Of a DNA stretch of 64,000 nt, positions 10,832-19,378 are shown in pieces. Within the stretch, counting starts at the first letter, position 1. Each line of letters starts with the position of its first letter. Under the pieces are notes generated by a model. That model made no database searches and had not been told where the DNA came from. It was given only the letters and a program-made list of their open reading frames with translations. Made by a program: the position numbers and the translations under genes. The stretch comes from Bog-473 sp963787485. Lineage in GTDB: Bacteria > Actinomycetota > Acidimicrobiia > Acidimicrobiales > RAAP-2. The stretch spans positions 310,001 to 374,000 of the forward strand of contig CAWBDF010000006.1 of NCBI GenBank assembly GCA_963787485.1. Direction: 5' to 3'.

Positions 10832-11116
10832 GTGGCAGTGAAGCTCCGCCTCGTGCGGATGGGTAAGAAGAAGCAACCGACCTACCGGGTGGTGGCGGCA
10901 GACAGCCGCTCCCCGCGCGACGGCCGGTTCCTCGAGATCGTGGGCACGTACGCACCCCGGGGTGCCTCGACGACCGAGCCCGACGCCGTCGTCAACATCG
11001 ACAACGCCAAGGCCGTCAAGTGGCTGGTGAACGGGGCCCAGCCGACCGAGCGGGTGGAGCGCCTGCTCAAGACTTCGGGCGCCTGGGACGAATTCGCCGC
11101 GGCGAGGGCGAAGTGA
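10832..11116 (+). CDS. rpsP: 30S ribosomal protein S16
   Basis: S16 is a small-subunit assembly protein. I chose the GTG at 10832 because it gives the conserved N-terminus MAVKLRLVRMGKKKQPTYRVV and follows a good Shine-Dalgarno (ggagga at about 10816-10822). The open frame extends further upstream but shows no similarity. The 94-residue length is typical. Its stop overlaps the khpA GTG start by 4 nt, the first step of a tightly coupled rpsP-khpA-rimM-trmD-rplS run. Confidence 0.96.
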   Translation: MAVKLRLVRMGKKKQPTYRVVAADSRSPRDGRFLEIVGTYAPRGASTTEPDAVVNIDNAKAVKWLVNGAQPTERVERLLKTSGAWDEFAAARAK

Positions 11117-11487
11117 CCGACCTCTACGAAGCCGGAGACATCAACCAGACCGAACCCGGTGTCGACGCCGACTCCGACGGCGCCGATGGGCCCGACGAGG
11201 ACGTCTACACGGCGGGGGAAGGAAACGAGCGTGTCGATGGGGGCGGGGGCACGCCGGTGGCGATCCTGGCGTATCTTGCCAAGGCGCTTTCGAACGATCC
11301 CGATTCCGTGGTGATCGAGACCCAGGAGCGCCGAGGCGGACTGCGTCTGAACCTGCACGTCGCCCCTGAGGACATGGGCCGTGTCATCGGACGCCGGGGC
11401 CGCACGGCCCAGGCCATCCGCACCGTGGTCAACGTGGCCGGCGCCAAGGACGGTGTCCAGGCCAGCGTGGACATCCTCGACGACTGA
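11113..11487 (+). CDS. khpA: KH-domain RNA-binding protein KhpA
   Basis: KhpA binds RNA, often with KhpB/Jag. The C-terminal half is a single KH domain with the GxxG loop as GRRG in MGRVIGRRGRTAQAIRTVV. The family is normally about 75-80 residues. This one has an extra acidic N-terminal tail of about 45 residues (Asp/Glu/Gly-rich) if translated from the GTG that overlaps the rpsP stop. That overlap and lack of a better internal start support the longer form. Position between rpsP and rimM is the conserved genomic location. Confidence 0.92.
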   Translation: MTDLYEAGDINQTEPGVDADSDGADGPDEDVYTAGEGNERVDGGGGTPVAILAYLAKALSNDPDSVVIETQERRGGLRLNLHVAPEDMGRVIGRRGRTAQAIRTVVNVAGAKDGVQASVDILDD

Positions 11488-11972
11488 CGACGAACGATCT
11501 CCTTATCGTCGGTCGGGTCGCCCGGGCCCACGGCCTCCGGGGCGAAGTGGTGGTCGAGCTCTGGAGCGACCAAGTGCAGCGAATCCACCCGGGCTCGGTG
11601 CTGTCCTCGGACCGGGGACCCCTCACCGTCGAGCGGTCGAGACTGCTGCGACCGGATCGCTACGTGGTGGCGTTCTCGGAGGTGCCCGACAGGATCGCCG
11701 CCGAGGAGTTGCGGGGCCAGGAGCTGCGGGCCGAGCCGCTCGACGGCCACAGCGCTGGCGGGACCCTCTGGGTGCACCAGCTCGTGGGGGCCACCGTGCG
11801 CGACACCAGCGGGAGCGAGCTGGGGCGGGTGGTGTCAGTGGAGGCCAACCCGGCCAGCGACCTATTGGTGCTCGAGACTGGGGCCCTCATCCCAGTCCGG
11901 TTCGTGACGAACTTCGACACCGCGTCCCGCGAGGTCGAAGTGGACGTGCCGCCCGGCCTCCTCGAGCTGTGA
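11484..11972 (+). CDS. rimM: Ribosome maturation factor RimM
   Basis: RimM assists 30S assembly near S19. The conserved N-terminus IVGRVARAHGLRGEVVVE begins at about 11505, upstream of the first ordinary start (GTG 11547), which would remove that motif. No ATG, GTG or TTG lies upstream in frame before khpA coding sequence is entered. A CTG at 11484 overlaps the khpA stop as CTGA and would give 162 residues with a normal N-terminus, so I infer a CTG start. The C-terminal PRC-barrel-like domain (LVGATV, GALIPVRFVTNFD) is intact. Confidence 0.88.
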   Translation: MTTNDLLIVGRVARAHGLRGEVVVELWSDQVQRIHPGSVLSSDRGPLTVERSRLLRPDRYVVAFSEVPDRIAAEELRGQELRAEPLDGHSAGGTLWVHQLVGATVRDTSGSELGRVVSVEANPASDLLVLETGALIPVRFVTNFDTASREVEVDVPPGLLEL

Positions 11973-12023
11973 GGCCGAGTTGGTCGTGAACGGCCGGGCG
12001 ACGACAACCCCTGGGTCCGTCCC

Positions 12024-12845
12024 GTGAGGGTCGACATCTTCACGATCTTCCCCGAGGTCGTGGCCGGGTACTGCGGCGCCTCCATCCTCGGCCGTGCCGC
12101 GGACTCCGGCGTGCTCGACGTGCGCGTCCATGACCTGCGCCAGGGCGCCGACGACCCGCGACGTTCTGTGGACGACAGTCCTTTCGGTGGCGGGGCCGGC
12201 ATGGTCCTCAGGCCCGAGCCGATCTTCCGCAGCGTCGAATCGGTTCCCGACCTGCCCCGGCCGCTCTACCTCCTCGCTCCGGGCGGTCGCCGCTTCGACC
12301 AATCGGTGGCCGGGGAGTTGGCGGCCTTGGCCGACGGCTCGGGGGGCGGTTTTTCCCTCTTGTGCGGGCGCTACGAGGGGGTTGATCATCGAGTGGCGGA
12401 GCACCTGGTCGACGGTGAGCTGTCGGTGGGGGACTTCGTGCTGGCGGGAGGTGAGCTGGCGTCGCTCGTGGTGCTCGAGGCGGTGGCCCGGCTCCGGCCC
12501 GACGTGCTCGGCAACGAGGACTCGGCGCGCGAGGAGAGCTTCGCGGACGGCCTGCTCGAGTACCCGCAGTACACCCGTCCGGCGGAGTTTCGGGGGTGGA
12601 GCGTGCCTGAGGTCCTGCGTTCGGGGGACCATGGGGCGGTGGCCGCCTGGCGCCGAGGCCAGGCCCTCCTGCGGACGGCGGAACGGCGGCCCGACCTGCT
12701 GGCACGCCTGGTCAGTTCGTCGCAGCTGCGTCCCACCGACGTGCAGCTCTTGCGCCAGCACGGCTACCATGTTCCGTCCGGCCCGGGGCCGAGCACCACT
12801 GCGACCCCCGAAGACACCACCGAGCAGACCGATCGGCCGGCGTGA
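12024..12845 (+). CDS. trmD: tRNA (guanine-N1)-methyltransferase
   Basis: TrmD methylates G37 of tRNAs using S-adenosylmethionine and prevents frameshifting. The 273-residue product starts MRVDIFTIFPE from GTG and has SPFGGGAGMV near residue 53, LLCGRYEGVDHR near 115 and the knot region SVGDFVLAGGELA near 135. A C-terminal tail of about 30 Thr/Pro-rich residues is extra. It lies in the standard rimM-trmD-rplS order. Confidence 0.97.
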   Translation: MRVDIFTIFPEVVAGYCGASILGRAADSGVLDVRVHDLRQGADDPRRSVDDSPFGGGAGMVLRPEPIFRSVESVPDLPRPLYLLAPGGRRFDQSVAGELAALADGSGGGFSLLCGRYEGVDHRVAEHLVDGELSVGDFVLAGGELASLVVLEAVARLRPDVLGNEDSAREESFADGLLEYPQYTRPAEFRGWSVPEVLRSGDHGAVAAWRRGQALLRTAERRPDLLARLVSSSQLRPTDVQLLRQHGYHVPSGPGPSTTATPEDTTEQTDRPA

Positions 12846-12860
12846 GCGAAGGACCTTCCC

Positions 12861-13388
12861 ATGCACCCCACCGAAATGATCGATCGCGACAGCCTGCGCG
12901 ACGACATTCCCGAATTCCGCCCCGGTGACACCGTCAAGGTCCACGTTCGGGTGGTCGAGGGCAACCGGGAGCGGGTCCAGGTGTTCCAGGGCGCAGTGAT
13001 GCGGCGACAGGGCGGTGGCGTCCAGGAGACCTTCACGGTGCGCAAGGTGAGCTTCGGAGTGGGCGTGGAGCGCACGTTTCCCGTGCACTCGCCGACCATC
13101 GCCAAAATCGAGGTCACGACCCTCGGCGACGTGCGACGGGCCAAGCTCTACTACCTGCGGGGCCGCCACGGGAAGGCGGCCAAGATTAAGGAGCGGCGTG
13201 TCCCCCGGGGCAAGGCGGCCGCCGCGGTGCCCGAGCTGGTCGAGGACGACGAGGTGGTCGACGACGAGGTGGTGGACGACGAGGTGGTCGACGTCGATGG
13301 TGAGGCCGTCGGGGGTGTCGAGGCGGAGGCCGACACCGAGACCGGCTCCCATCCCGACGCAGAGGCTGAGGAGGCCGCCGGCGAGTAG
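12861..13388 (+). CDS. rplS: 50S ribosomal protein L19 with acidic C-terminal extension
   Basis: L19 lies at the 30S-50S interface. Residues 1-115 match the family (RPGDTVKVHVRVVEG, VFQGAVMRR, FPVHSPTIAKIEV, RAKLYYLRGR). The remaining 60 residues are an unusual acidic extension with three tandem DDEVV units, encoded by a roughly 15-bp repeat, then a Glu/Ala-rich end. Standard L19 is 115-125 residues. A strong RBS (aaggacc region) precedes the ATG; a second ATG five codons in is possible. In many Actinobacteria lepB and rnhB follow, but here DUF2469 follows directly. Confidence 0.95.
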   Translation: MHPTEMIDRDSLRDDIPEFRPGDTVKVHVRVVEGNRERVQVFQGAVMRRQGGGVQETFTVRKVSFGVGVERTFPVHSPTIAKIEVTTLGDVRRAKLYYLRGRHGKAAKIKERRVPRGKAAAAVPELVEDDEVVDDEVVDDEVVDVDGEAVGGVEAEADTETGSHPDAEAEEAAGE

Positions 13389-13400
13389 GGCCGGCGTCTG

Positions 13401-13694
13401 GTGAGCGAGGAGGACCTCGAGCGCTACGAGTCCGAGATCGAGCTCGGGCTGGTTCAGGAGTATCGGGCCGTCCTGCCCGTCTTCTCGTACGTGATTGAAA
13501 CCGAGCGCCGCTTCTACCTGGCCAATGACGTCTCGCTGAACGTTCGTTCCGACACCACTCCTGCCTGCATCGAGCTCGAACTCCGTGACGCTTGGGTCTG
13601 GGACATGTACCGCCCTGCTCGCTTCGTGCCCGAGGTGCGCGTGGTGACCTTCCGCGACGTCAACATCGAGCGCCTGCCCGAACAGGAGCTATGA
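13401..13694 (+). CDS. DUF2469 family protein
   Basis: This 97-residue protein matches the actinobacterial DUF2469 family, found between rplS/rnhB and yraN (for example Rv2901c in Mycobacterium). It begins MSEEDLERYESEIELGLVQEY from GTG, and the family core YVIETERRFYLAND and WDMYRPARFV is present. No enzymatic motif is seen, and the biochemical role is not established. It lies 12 nt after rplS. Confidence 0.9.
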   Translation: MSEEDLERYESEIELGLVQEYRAVLPVFSYVIETERRFYLANDVSLNVRSDTTPACIELELRDAWVWDMYRPARFVPEVRVVTFRDVNIERLPEQEL

Positions 13695-13731
13695 CGATCC
13701 CGTGGGCGCCACGGGGCGACCGTTCTCCGCC

Positions 13732-14091
13732 ATGGGAAGCCGCCGGATCACGATTGGTCATCAAGGTGAGCAGGCGGTGGCCGAGTGGTACGCCGAGAAT
13801 GGCTACGAGGTGGTGGCCCGGAATTGGCGGTGTGCGCAGGGAGAGATCGACCTCCTGTGCGCGCTGGACGACACGGCGCGTTGCACCACGCTCGTCGTGT
13901 GCGAGGTCAAGGCCCGCACGTCCAACTCGTTCGGGCACCCCCTCGAGGCGGTGACCCCGACAAAGCAGCGTCGACTTCGCCGGTTGGCTGCCGCCTACCT
14001 GCGCAGCCAGGGCCGGCACTACGACCACATCCGCTTCGACGTCGCCGGCGTGACCAGGCAAGCGCTTCACGTCGTGGAGGGTGCGTTCTGA
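13732..14091 (+). CDS. yraN: YraN/UPF0102 family endonuclease-like protein
   Basis: YraN proteins have a restriction-endonuclease-like (Holliday-junction-resolvase-like) fold. The motif order G-E-x-A (QGEQAVAEWY), RNWRCAQGEIDLL and VVCEVKAR supplies the D/E-x-K type site. I chose the ATG at 13732 because homologues begin close to this point; a GTG at 13702 adds 10 residues. The 119-residue length is typical. It follows DUF2469 as in related genomes. In many actinobacteria comM and dprA come next; here about 5.7 kb of other genes intervene. Confidence 0.9.
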   Translation: MGSRRITIGHQGEQAVAEWYAENGYEVVARNWRCAQGEIDLLCALDDTARCTTLVVCEVKARTSNSFGHPLEAVTPTKQRRLRRLAAAYLRSQGRHYDHIRFDVAGVTRQALHVVEGAF

Positions 14092-14159
14092 GGTGCGGGC
14101 CGGTTGAGGTGCAGGCCGGTCCGGTCCAAGAGGCTCGGAGCTGAGCTTGACCGGGAGGC

Positions 14160-14417
14160 ATGAACACCGAGAGCTGGGAGGACCGGGGCGCTAGTAGCGT
14201 GGGGTCCGTGCGCAGTGGAGTTCAGGGCATGATCGGTGACACTGCGCTGGTGACGAAGGCGATCGAAGGCGCGCACCGCCCGGGGCGGATCAGGGCCCGG
14301 GGTGAGGAGTGGCTGGCCATCCCTCTCGACCCCGAGGCCAGTATCCCGGTCGGGACCGATGTCGTCGTCGCCGACGTCGAGCGCGGCCTACTCGTCGTCT
14401 ATGCCACCGACAGGTAG
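14160..14417 (+). CDS. NfeD-like OB-fold protein
   Basis: An 85-residue protein whose second half (GRIRARGEEWLAIPL to VVVADVERGLLVVYA) matches the soluble OB-fold domain at the C-terminus of NfeD proteins. NfeD partners SPFH/stomatin proteins, and the SPFH gene follows 29 nt downstream, which supports the call. The short form lacks the serine protease and membrane regions of long NfeD. Start is uncertain: GTG 14208 or ATG 14229 fit the domain better than ATG 14160. Confidence 0.75.
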   Translation: MNTESWEDRGASSVGSVRSGVQGMIGDTALVTKAIEGAHRPGRIRARGEEWLAIPLDPEASIPVGTDVVVADVERGLLVVYATDR

Positions 14418-14446
14418 TCACCCACAACCAGAAGAGAGGTAACCCC

Positions 14447-15496
14447 ATGGTCGCATCGGCCGGAGAAGTGGTGGGGATCGTCATCGTCATCGTCCTGGCG
14501 GGACTCGGAGCGGTCTCGCTCTTCGCGTCCCGCTTCATCAAGATCGTCCAGCAGGGGAGCGTGGGCGTCGTCAAGCGCTTCGGTGAGTTCAAAGCGGTCG
14601 ACCAGCCCGGGCTGCACATCCTCACGCCCTTCATCGACAGGATGGAGAAGGTCGACGTGCGGGAATTTCCGATGACCGGCGACCAGCAGGCCGTCATCAC
14701 CAAGGACAACGTGTCGCTGCAGGTGAGTGCGACCATCTTCTGCCAGGTGATCGACGTCAAGTCAGCCCTCTTCGAGATCAACGACTTCCAGCTTGCCGTC
14801 GACCAGCTGTCGCGCACGGCGCTGCGGGCCGTGTTCGGCGAGCTCTCACTCGACCAGGCGCTCTCCGAGCGCGAGACCATCAACAGCCGGATGCAGGACC
14901 ACATGGCCGACGCGACGGCGAAGTGGGGCGTCCGGCTCAACCGGATTGAGATCCTCGACATCACCCCGCCCATGAACGTGGTGCAGGCGATGTCGGAGCA
15001 GAAGGAGGCCGAGCAGCACAAGCGGGCCGCCATCTTGAAGTCGGAGGGGGAGCAGCAGGCCGCTATCAACAGTGCTGGTGGGCGCAAGCAGGCCGCCGTG
15101 CTCGAGGCCGAGGGTGCCAAGCAGTCAGCCATCTTGCGAGCGGAGGCACAGATGAAGGTGCTGGAGCTGCAGGCCGAGGGCGAGAAGAAGGCGCTCGAGC
15201 TCCGCGGCCAGGGCGAGGCGGCGCGCCTGACCTCCATCGACACGGTGACCATCAACCCCCACACGCTCGCGGTCCTGCAGCTGCGGGCCTTGCAGGACAT
15301 CGCCACATCCGACAACTCCAAGGTGGTCGTGCCCTATGAGGCCACCAGCCTCATGGGGGCAGCAGAGGTACTCCTCTCGGCCTTGCGTAACGAGGACCTG
15401 GGCGGAGCCAACTCCAATGGTGCATCGCCTCCGCCGCGCTCGAGCACCGGTCGATCGCTGGGCCCGTCAGATACCGCGGCGTCGACCTCCGACTGA
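14447..15496 (+). CDS. SPFH/band 7 (stomatin-like) membrane protein
   Basis: This 349-residue protein has one N-terminal transmembrane helix (about residues 6-28) followed by a band 7/SPFH domain (VPxR-like core, KSALFEINDFQLAVDQLSRT) and a long helical region rich in Ala/Glu/Gln (residues 185-260). Such proteins form membrane scaffolds that influence protease access and lipid domains. The ATG is preceded by agagaggt. The Ser/Pro-rich tail is poorly conserved. The NfeD-like gene upstream is the expected partner. Confidence 0.9.
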   Translation: MVASAGEVVGIVIVIVLAGLGAVSLFASRFIKIVQQGSVGVVKRFGEFKAVDQPGLHILTPFIDRMEKVDVREFPMTGDQQAVITKDNVSLQVSATIFCQVIDVKSALFEINDFQLAVDQLSRTALRAVFGELSLDQALSERETINSRMQDHMADATAKWGVRLNRIEILDITPPMNVVQAMSEQKEAEQHKRAAILKSEGEQQAAINSAGGRKQAAVLEAEGAKQSAILRAEAQMKVLELQAEGEKKALELRGQGEAARLTSIDTVTINPHTLAVLQLRALQDIATSDNSKVVVPYEATSLMGAAEVLLSALRNEDLGGANSNGASPPPRSSTGRSLGPSDTAASTSD

Positions 15497-15504
15497 TCTC
15501 GACC

Positions 15505-15537
15505 GACCCGTATACGGACCGACCCGTATACGACCCC
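15505..15537. repeat. Two-copy 16-bp GTATAC repeat
   Basis: Just after the SPFH stop, GTATAC occurs at 15510-15515 and again at 15526-15531, exactly 16 bp apart, each preceded by cgaccc. Period and core match the 13-copy array at 3175-3382, though the inter-core bases differ (ggaccgaccc versus ggaccccggc). It looks like a degenerate member of the same repeat family. Confidence 0.75.
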
Positions 15538-15726
15538 TCAATGTCATCCGGGAGCGACCGTTCTCTCGACGTGCTTGGGTCGGTGAATTTGGCGCCTGAG
15601 AGAGTCAAGTTCGGTAACCCGCGACTTGACCAGCAGAGGATCTGGTTCGGAGAACGGTGACCCGTCGCGGAACCGGCGACGGAGATAGTCCCCTTGCAGC
15701 AACCTGACAGGATTCCGTCCGGGTTG

Positions 15727-16292
15727 TCAGGTCCAGATGACCCTGGCTCGCTCGGCGGCCGTACGAACGGCGGATCCGTCGACGACGGTACTGAGTTCGC
15801 CGGTGGCAGGAGGCGGGAGCGCCACGAAGATCTCGAGAGGGCCATTGGGTGGCAATGGGAACACCCAGGCACCAAAACTCCATCCGCGATTGCCTCCGCC
15901 CCCACCACCTCCGAAGCCGACAAAGGGCTGCGTCGGAATGCCCTCGCTGTCCTTTGGCACATCGAGATAGCCACGCCTGACCTCGCGACCCCCACGCGTC
16001 CGTCTGCGAATCGGACGCCGATGCGCACCATCTGTCTCGGTCCCTGATGCATCCTGGTCCGGATGTCGGGTTCACGGTGGGGGTTCAAGAGCATGACGAC
16101 GTTGACGCGGAATCCGTTGGGAAAGACGTCCAAGTGGGAAACGGCGACCATGGCGTTCTCGTCGTGGTTCAACAGCGCATCGACGGCGAGCGTTGCGGGC
16201 AAGGTGCCTTCCGACGGGCGATCCCAGATCGGTGCTGACCAGCGTCGATCAGACGGTGGGCGTTGGGGTGGGAGAGGGTCGAAGAAATTCAC
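15727..16292 (-). pseudogene. Conserved hypothetical protein, frameshifted
   Basis: From ATG at 16292 the product starts with a proline-rich segment, then a domain with TLPATLAVDALL, FPNGFRVNVVMLL and VRFADGRVGVA. Near 15960-15970 the frame changes; the second frame continues with an all-Gly run, then WSFGAWVFPLPPNGPLEIF and a stop at 15727. Read together they give a roughly 188-residue protein of a type I recall as a common uncharacterised actinobacterial family, but I cannot name a domain. A single-base indel explains the break. It is divergent from the GH43-like gene with 73 nt between. Confidence 0.7.
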
Positions 16293-16365
16293 TGACGGCT
16301 CAGGCTACGCGGTGTTCCAATACCAGTGCTCGCTGAAAACATGCCAGGCCGAGGTGCCTTCAACC

Positions 16366-17472
16366 ATGATGTGCCAGATGGCAGATGGGGATCCGTCCCG
16401 TCGGGATTGGTGGGGGCGCGCCACCATTCGCGCGGCGTGCGCCCTGGCCCTGTTGGCTCTCATCGGCACTCAACTGGTCGTCGGAACGTCCGACGGACAG
16501 GTGAGCGGATCGAGATCCGTCCAGAGTGACGAACCGACCGCAACGGGCGATCCCGCGGCGGCGGGGCGCACGGTCCTTATCGGCCCCGATGTCACCGATC
16601 CCTTCATGCTCACGTGGCAGAGCCGCACCTATATCTATACGAGTCAGGGGATCGGCTTCATCAACGTCCCGGTGCGGGTCGGGAGGTCTGGAAAGTGGGG
16701 ACCCGTCACCAATGCGCTGCCGAACCTGGCTGCCTGGGCCGAGGGGGGAATGACGTGGGCGCCCGACGTGCACCGGGTGGCAGGCGGATGGGCTCTTTAC
16801 TTCACCGCGCTCGTGCGCGGACTCAACCCGCCCACGCATTGCATCGGGTCGGCCTTCGCGGCGTCACCCGTTGGCCCGTTCACTGCGTCACCGCACCCGT
16901 TCATCTGCCAGCTCGATCATCGCGGGTCCATCGATGCGCGCGTCTTCGACGACGGGAACCACCTCGTGATGCTGTGGAAGTCCGAGGACAACGCGAACCC
17001 CGATGTCCCAGGACCCGACCAGAACGGCCGGACCGGGATCTATGCCCAGGACCTCAGCCCCGACGGCCGAATGCTTCTCGGACGCCCGGTCAAGATTCTC
17101 GGCCCCACCCAGCCATGGGAGGGCACCATCGTCGAGGCACCCGACATGGTTTATGCATCGGGGACGTACTGGCTCTTCTTTTCGGGAAACTGGTACAACT
17201 CGCCGTCCTATGGAATCGGCGTCGCGGCATGCCAGACCCCGTTCGGGCCGTGCGCGGATGTGAACCCGACGCCCTTCCTCGGTTCGAACGGTCAGGATCA
17301 GGGTCCCGGGGAAGAATCCCTTTTCCGGAATGGACAGAGTGTCTACCTCGTGTACAACCCATTCCGCGCGAACGACCCGGGACCGGTCATCCCCCGACCC
17401 GCAGTGATGACGCGGCTCGGCTTTACTCCTGAGGGGCCGTATCTGGCCGCCGCCCGTTACGAGCGGCTGTAG
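16366..17472 (+). CDS. Secreted glycoside hydrolase family 43-like protein
   Basis: The product of about 368 residues has an N-terminal signal or anchor (RRDWWGR, then a hydrophobic stretch at residues 20-38) and a five-bladed beta-propeller-type domain. Candidate catalytic residues follow the GH43 pattern: Asp in DVTDPFML, Asp in TWAPDV and Glu in IVEAPDMVY. GH43 enzymes release arabinose or xylose from plant polysaccharides, but substrate cannot be inferred here. Starts at 16366, 16369 or 16378 are all possible. The frame extends upstream without similarity. A decayed comM fragment follows within 10 nt. Confidence 0.82.
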   Translation: MMCQMADGDPSRRDWWGRATIRAACALALLALIGTQLVVGTSDGQVSGSRSVQSDEPTATGDPAAAGRTVLIGPDVTDPFMLTWQSRTYIYTSQGIGFINVPVRVGRSGKWGPVTNALPNLAAWAEGGMTWAPDVHRVAGGWALYFTALVRGLNPPTHCIGSAFAASPVGPFTASPHPFICQLDHRGSIDARVFDDGNHLVMLWKSEDNANPDVPGPDQNGRTGIYAQDLSPDGRMLLGRPVKILGPTQPWEGTIVEAPDMVYASGTYWLFFSGNWYNSPSYGIGVAACQTPFGPCADVNPTPFLGSNGQDQGPGEESLFRNGQSVYLVYNPFRANDPGPVIPRPAVMTRLGFTPEGPYLAAARYERL

Positions 17473-17478
17473 CCGTCC

Positions 17479-17610
17479 GGATTCCCCAACAGGGTTCATC
17501 CGAGCGCAGCACCACCGTGCGGGAGGCGAGGGATCGGGTCCGGGCCGCCGTCTTCCCGAGTGGGCTGCCGTGGCCGCGCAAACGGGTCACGGCGAACTTG
17601 GCGTCTACAA
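17479..17610 (+). pseudogene. comM/yifB fragment
   Basis: A short stretch encodes VREARDRVRAAVFPSGLPW and RVTANLA, matching residues about 45-75 of the intact ComM encoded at 19830. DNA identity is only about 70 percent, so it is not a recent duplication. Weak similarity extends upstream to the GGATTC that would encode the start of GFTIVGLPD. There is no N-terminus and no ATPase region. It looks like the leftover of an older or foreign comM copy next to accessory genes. The rest of the 17473-17884 gap holds no gene I can support. Confidence 0.8.
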
Positions 17611-17816
17611 GGGAAAGTCTGGTATCAGGCTACGACCGGGTAAATGGCGCGATGAGGGTGCTGTTGTCAAGATTGGCAACCACGTTACGAGCTGAGTATT
17701 GGTTCAAAGGAGTAGCCCCGTGCTGGCGTTTGGGGCACATCCCTCCTCGACTTCCTTCATCGCCGGGGCAGTCGGATGGCTGGGACTCCGAGGTGACACT
17801 GCGACGAGGGGGGTGA

Positions 17817-17837
17817 CGCCTTTCCTGAAGGAAGGCG
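17817..17837 (-). terminator. Hairpin downstream of beta-helix gene
   Basis: An 8-bp stem (one G-T pair) with a 5-nt loop lies 48 nt beyond the stop of the minus-strand beta-helix gene. There is no U-run after it, so intrinsic termination is uncertain. Confidence 0.35.
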
Positions 17838-17884
17838 GCACCCCGTTAGTCGCTAAAGCCGCGTTACGCCTGAATGAGCTGCTT

Positions 17885-19378
17885 TCAGCCGGTGCATCCG
17901 GCGATGCTCGCCAACGGCTCGCAGTTGTCCGGGTGGTTCGCGACGACGGACGTGGATGTCAGCGATACCACACCGCCGGTCACGCTGTAGATGCCACCAC
18001 CGCCCAAGGTGGCGCTGTTGCCGATCACCTGGCTGTGGCTAATGGTGAGCGTGCCTGTGATCGGCATCTTGGGATTCGGCAACCCATTGAGGATTCCGCC
18101 TCCCAAGCCACCGGCACTATTCCCGTTCACCTGGCTGAAGTTGATCGTGAGGATGCCACTGACCGGCGCTCCGGTGATGGGGCCGACGTTGGCATTCACG
18201 ATTCCTCCACCAGATGCCGTGCCACCAGTCCCGGCTGCGTTGTTGTGGTTCACCGCGGACCAGTTGATGGTCATCGTTCCGTGGTTCACGATGCCCGCCC
18301 CACTGGTGGTGGTGGCCGTGTTGTTCTCCACCTGGCTACCCGTGATGACCGCGTTGCCGCCATTGGCGATGCCACCGGCCGCGATCGGGGGTCCAGTTCC
18401 TGGAGGTGGGACCGGCGCTGTCGCGGTGTTGCCGTTGACCTGGCTCAAGAAGATCGTGAGCGAACTCGTGCCAGGGGGCGCACCGCCAGAGGCTCCGCCA
18501 GCACCGTTGCCGCTGGCGATGCCTCCACCGTTGAGCGAACTGTTGCCGTTGACCTGACTGAGGTTGAGCGAGACATCGCCAGCGAGGTTTTGGATCCCGC
18601 CGCCGCCCGCGTTCGGTGCGGTGTTGTTGTTCACCTGGCTGAAGTTGAGCGTGAGCTGGCTGGTCGGGCCCGGCGAACCCATGTAGTTCCCGCTGGCGAT
18701 GCCGCCACCGGAGGGGCCTCCAGCGAAGTTGTTCGACACCCGGCTGAAGTTGAGCGTGGCCTTGCCCTGGGCATTGACGATGCCGCCGCCGCTACCGGAG
18801 CCGTCGGGGGGTTGCACGCCGTCTCCGGGGCTGGTGTTGTTCGTCACCACGCTGCCGTTGAGGGTGAGTGTGGCGGTGTTCGGGCCGAAGGTGCCGCTGG
18901 CGATGCCACCTCCGGCATTGCCCGCGGAGTTACCCGTCAGCACGCTCTGGTTGAGCGTGACCGTGCCGCTGGAGTTGAGGATCGCCCCGCCGAAGTCGGG
19001 GACCGATCCGCCGGTGAGGGTCACGTTGCGAAGAGACAGATTGCCGCCCGGGCCGTCGACCTCGAAGATACGGACGGCGCCCGATCCATTGATGGTGGCG
19101 CCGTTGCCGTACACCGAGATCGGGGTTATGACCACAGGCAGGCCGTTCTCGCCGTTGTTGGGGGTCGTGGGGAGGGCGTAGGTGCATCCCCAGGCGAGGC
19201 TGATGGTCCCGCCCCCGCTGCCGTTGGCGGCATTGATAGCGGCGATCAGTCCGGCTGCGCCGCTGGAACATGGAACGAATGTCGGTGGGCTGGCATTGGC
19301 CGCCGTGACTGGTACGACCGTGAACACGAGAACCGCGACTCCGGTCCCCATTGCCATCTTCAAAAGCGTGCGCCTCAT
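17885..19378 (-). CDS. Secreted right-handed beta-helix repeat protein
   Basis: A 497-residue protein with an N-terminal signal peptide (MRRTLLKMAM, hydrophobic core, cleavage likely after ANA near residue 29). The mature part consists of Asn/Gly/Ser-rich repeats of the type GGGI-(A/V)-(S/N), VxGN and LTLNxS, which resemble the parallel beta-helix of chlamydial-type polymorphic outer-membrane and pectate-lyase-like proteins. No catalytic triad is evident. The C-terminus has a possible disulfide pair (NCEP, AGCTG). It is probably a surface or secreted adhesin-like protein. It lies between the comM fragment and intact comM, transcribed against both. Confidence 0.8.
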   Translation of the reverse strand: MRRTLLKMAMGTGVAVLVFTVVPVTAANASPPTFVPCSSGAAGLIAAINAANGSGGGTISLAWGCTYALPTTPNNGENGLPVVITPISVYGNGATINGSGAVRIFEVDGPGGNLSLRNVTLTGGSVPDFGGAILNSSGTVTLNQSVLTGNSAGNAGGGIASGTFGPNTATLTLNGSVVTNNTSPGDGVQPPDGSGSGGGIVNAQGKATLNFSRVSNNFAGGPSGGGIASGNYMGSPGPTSQLTLNFSQVNNNTAPNAGGGGIQNLAGDVSLNLSQVNGNSSLNGGGIASGNGAGGASGGAPPGTSSLTIFLSQVNGNTATAPVPPPGTGPPIAAGGIANGGNAVITGSQVENNTATTTSGAGIVNHGTMTINWSAVNHNNAAGTGGTASGGGIVNANVGPITGAPVSGILTINFSQVNGNSAGGLGGGILNGLPNPKMPITGTLTISHSQVIGNSATLGGGGIYSVTGGVVSLTSTSVVANHPDNCEPLASIAGCTG

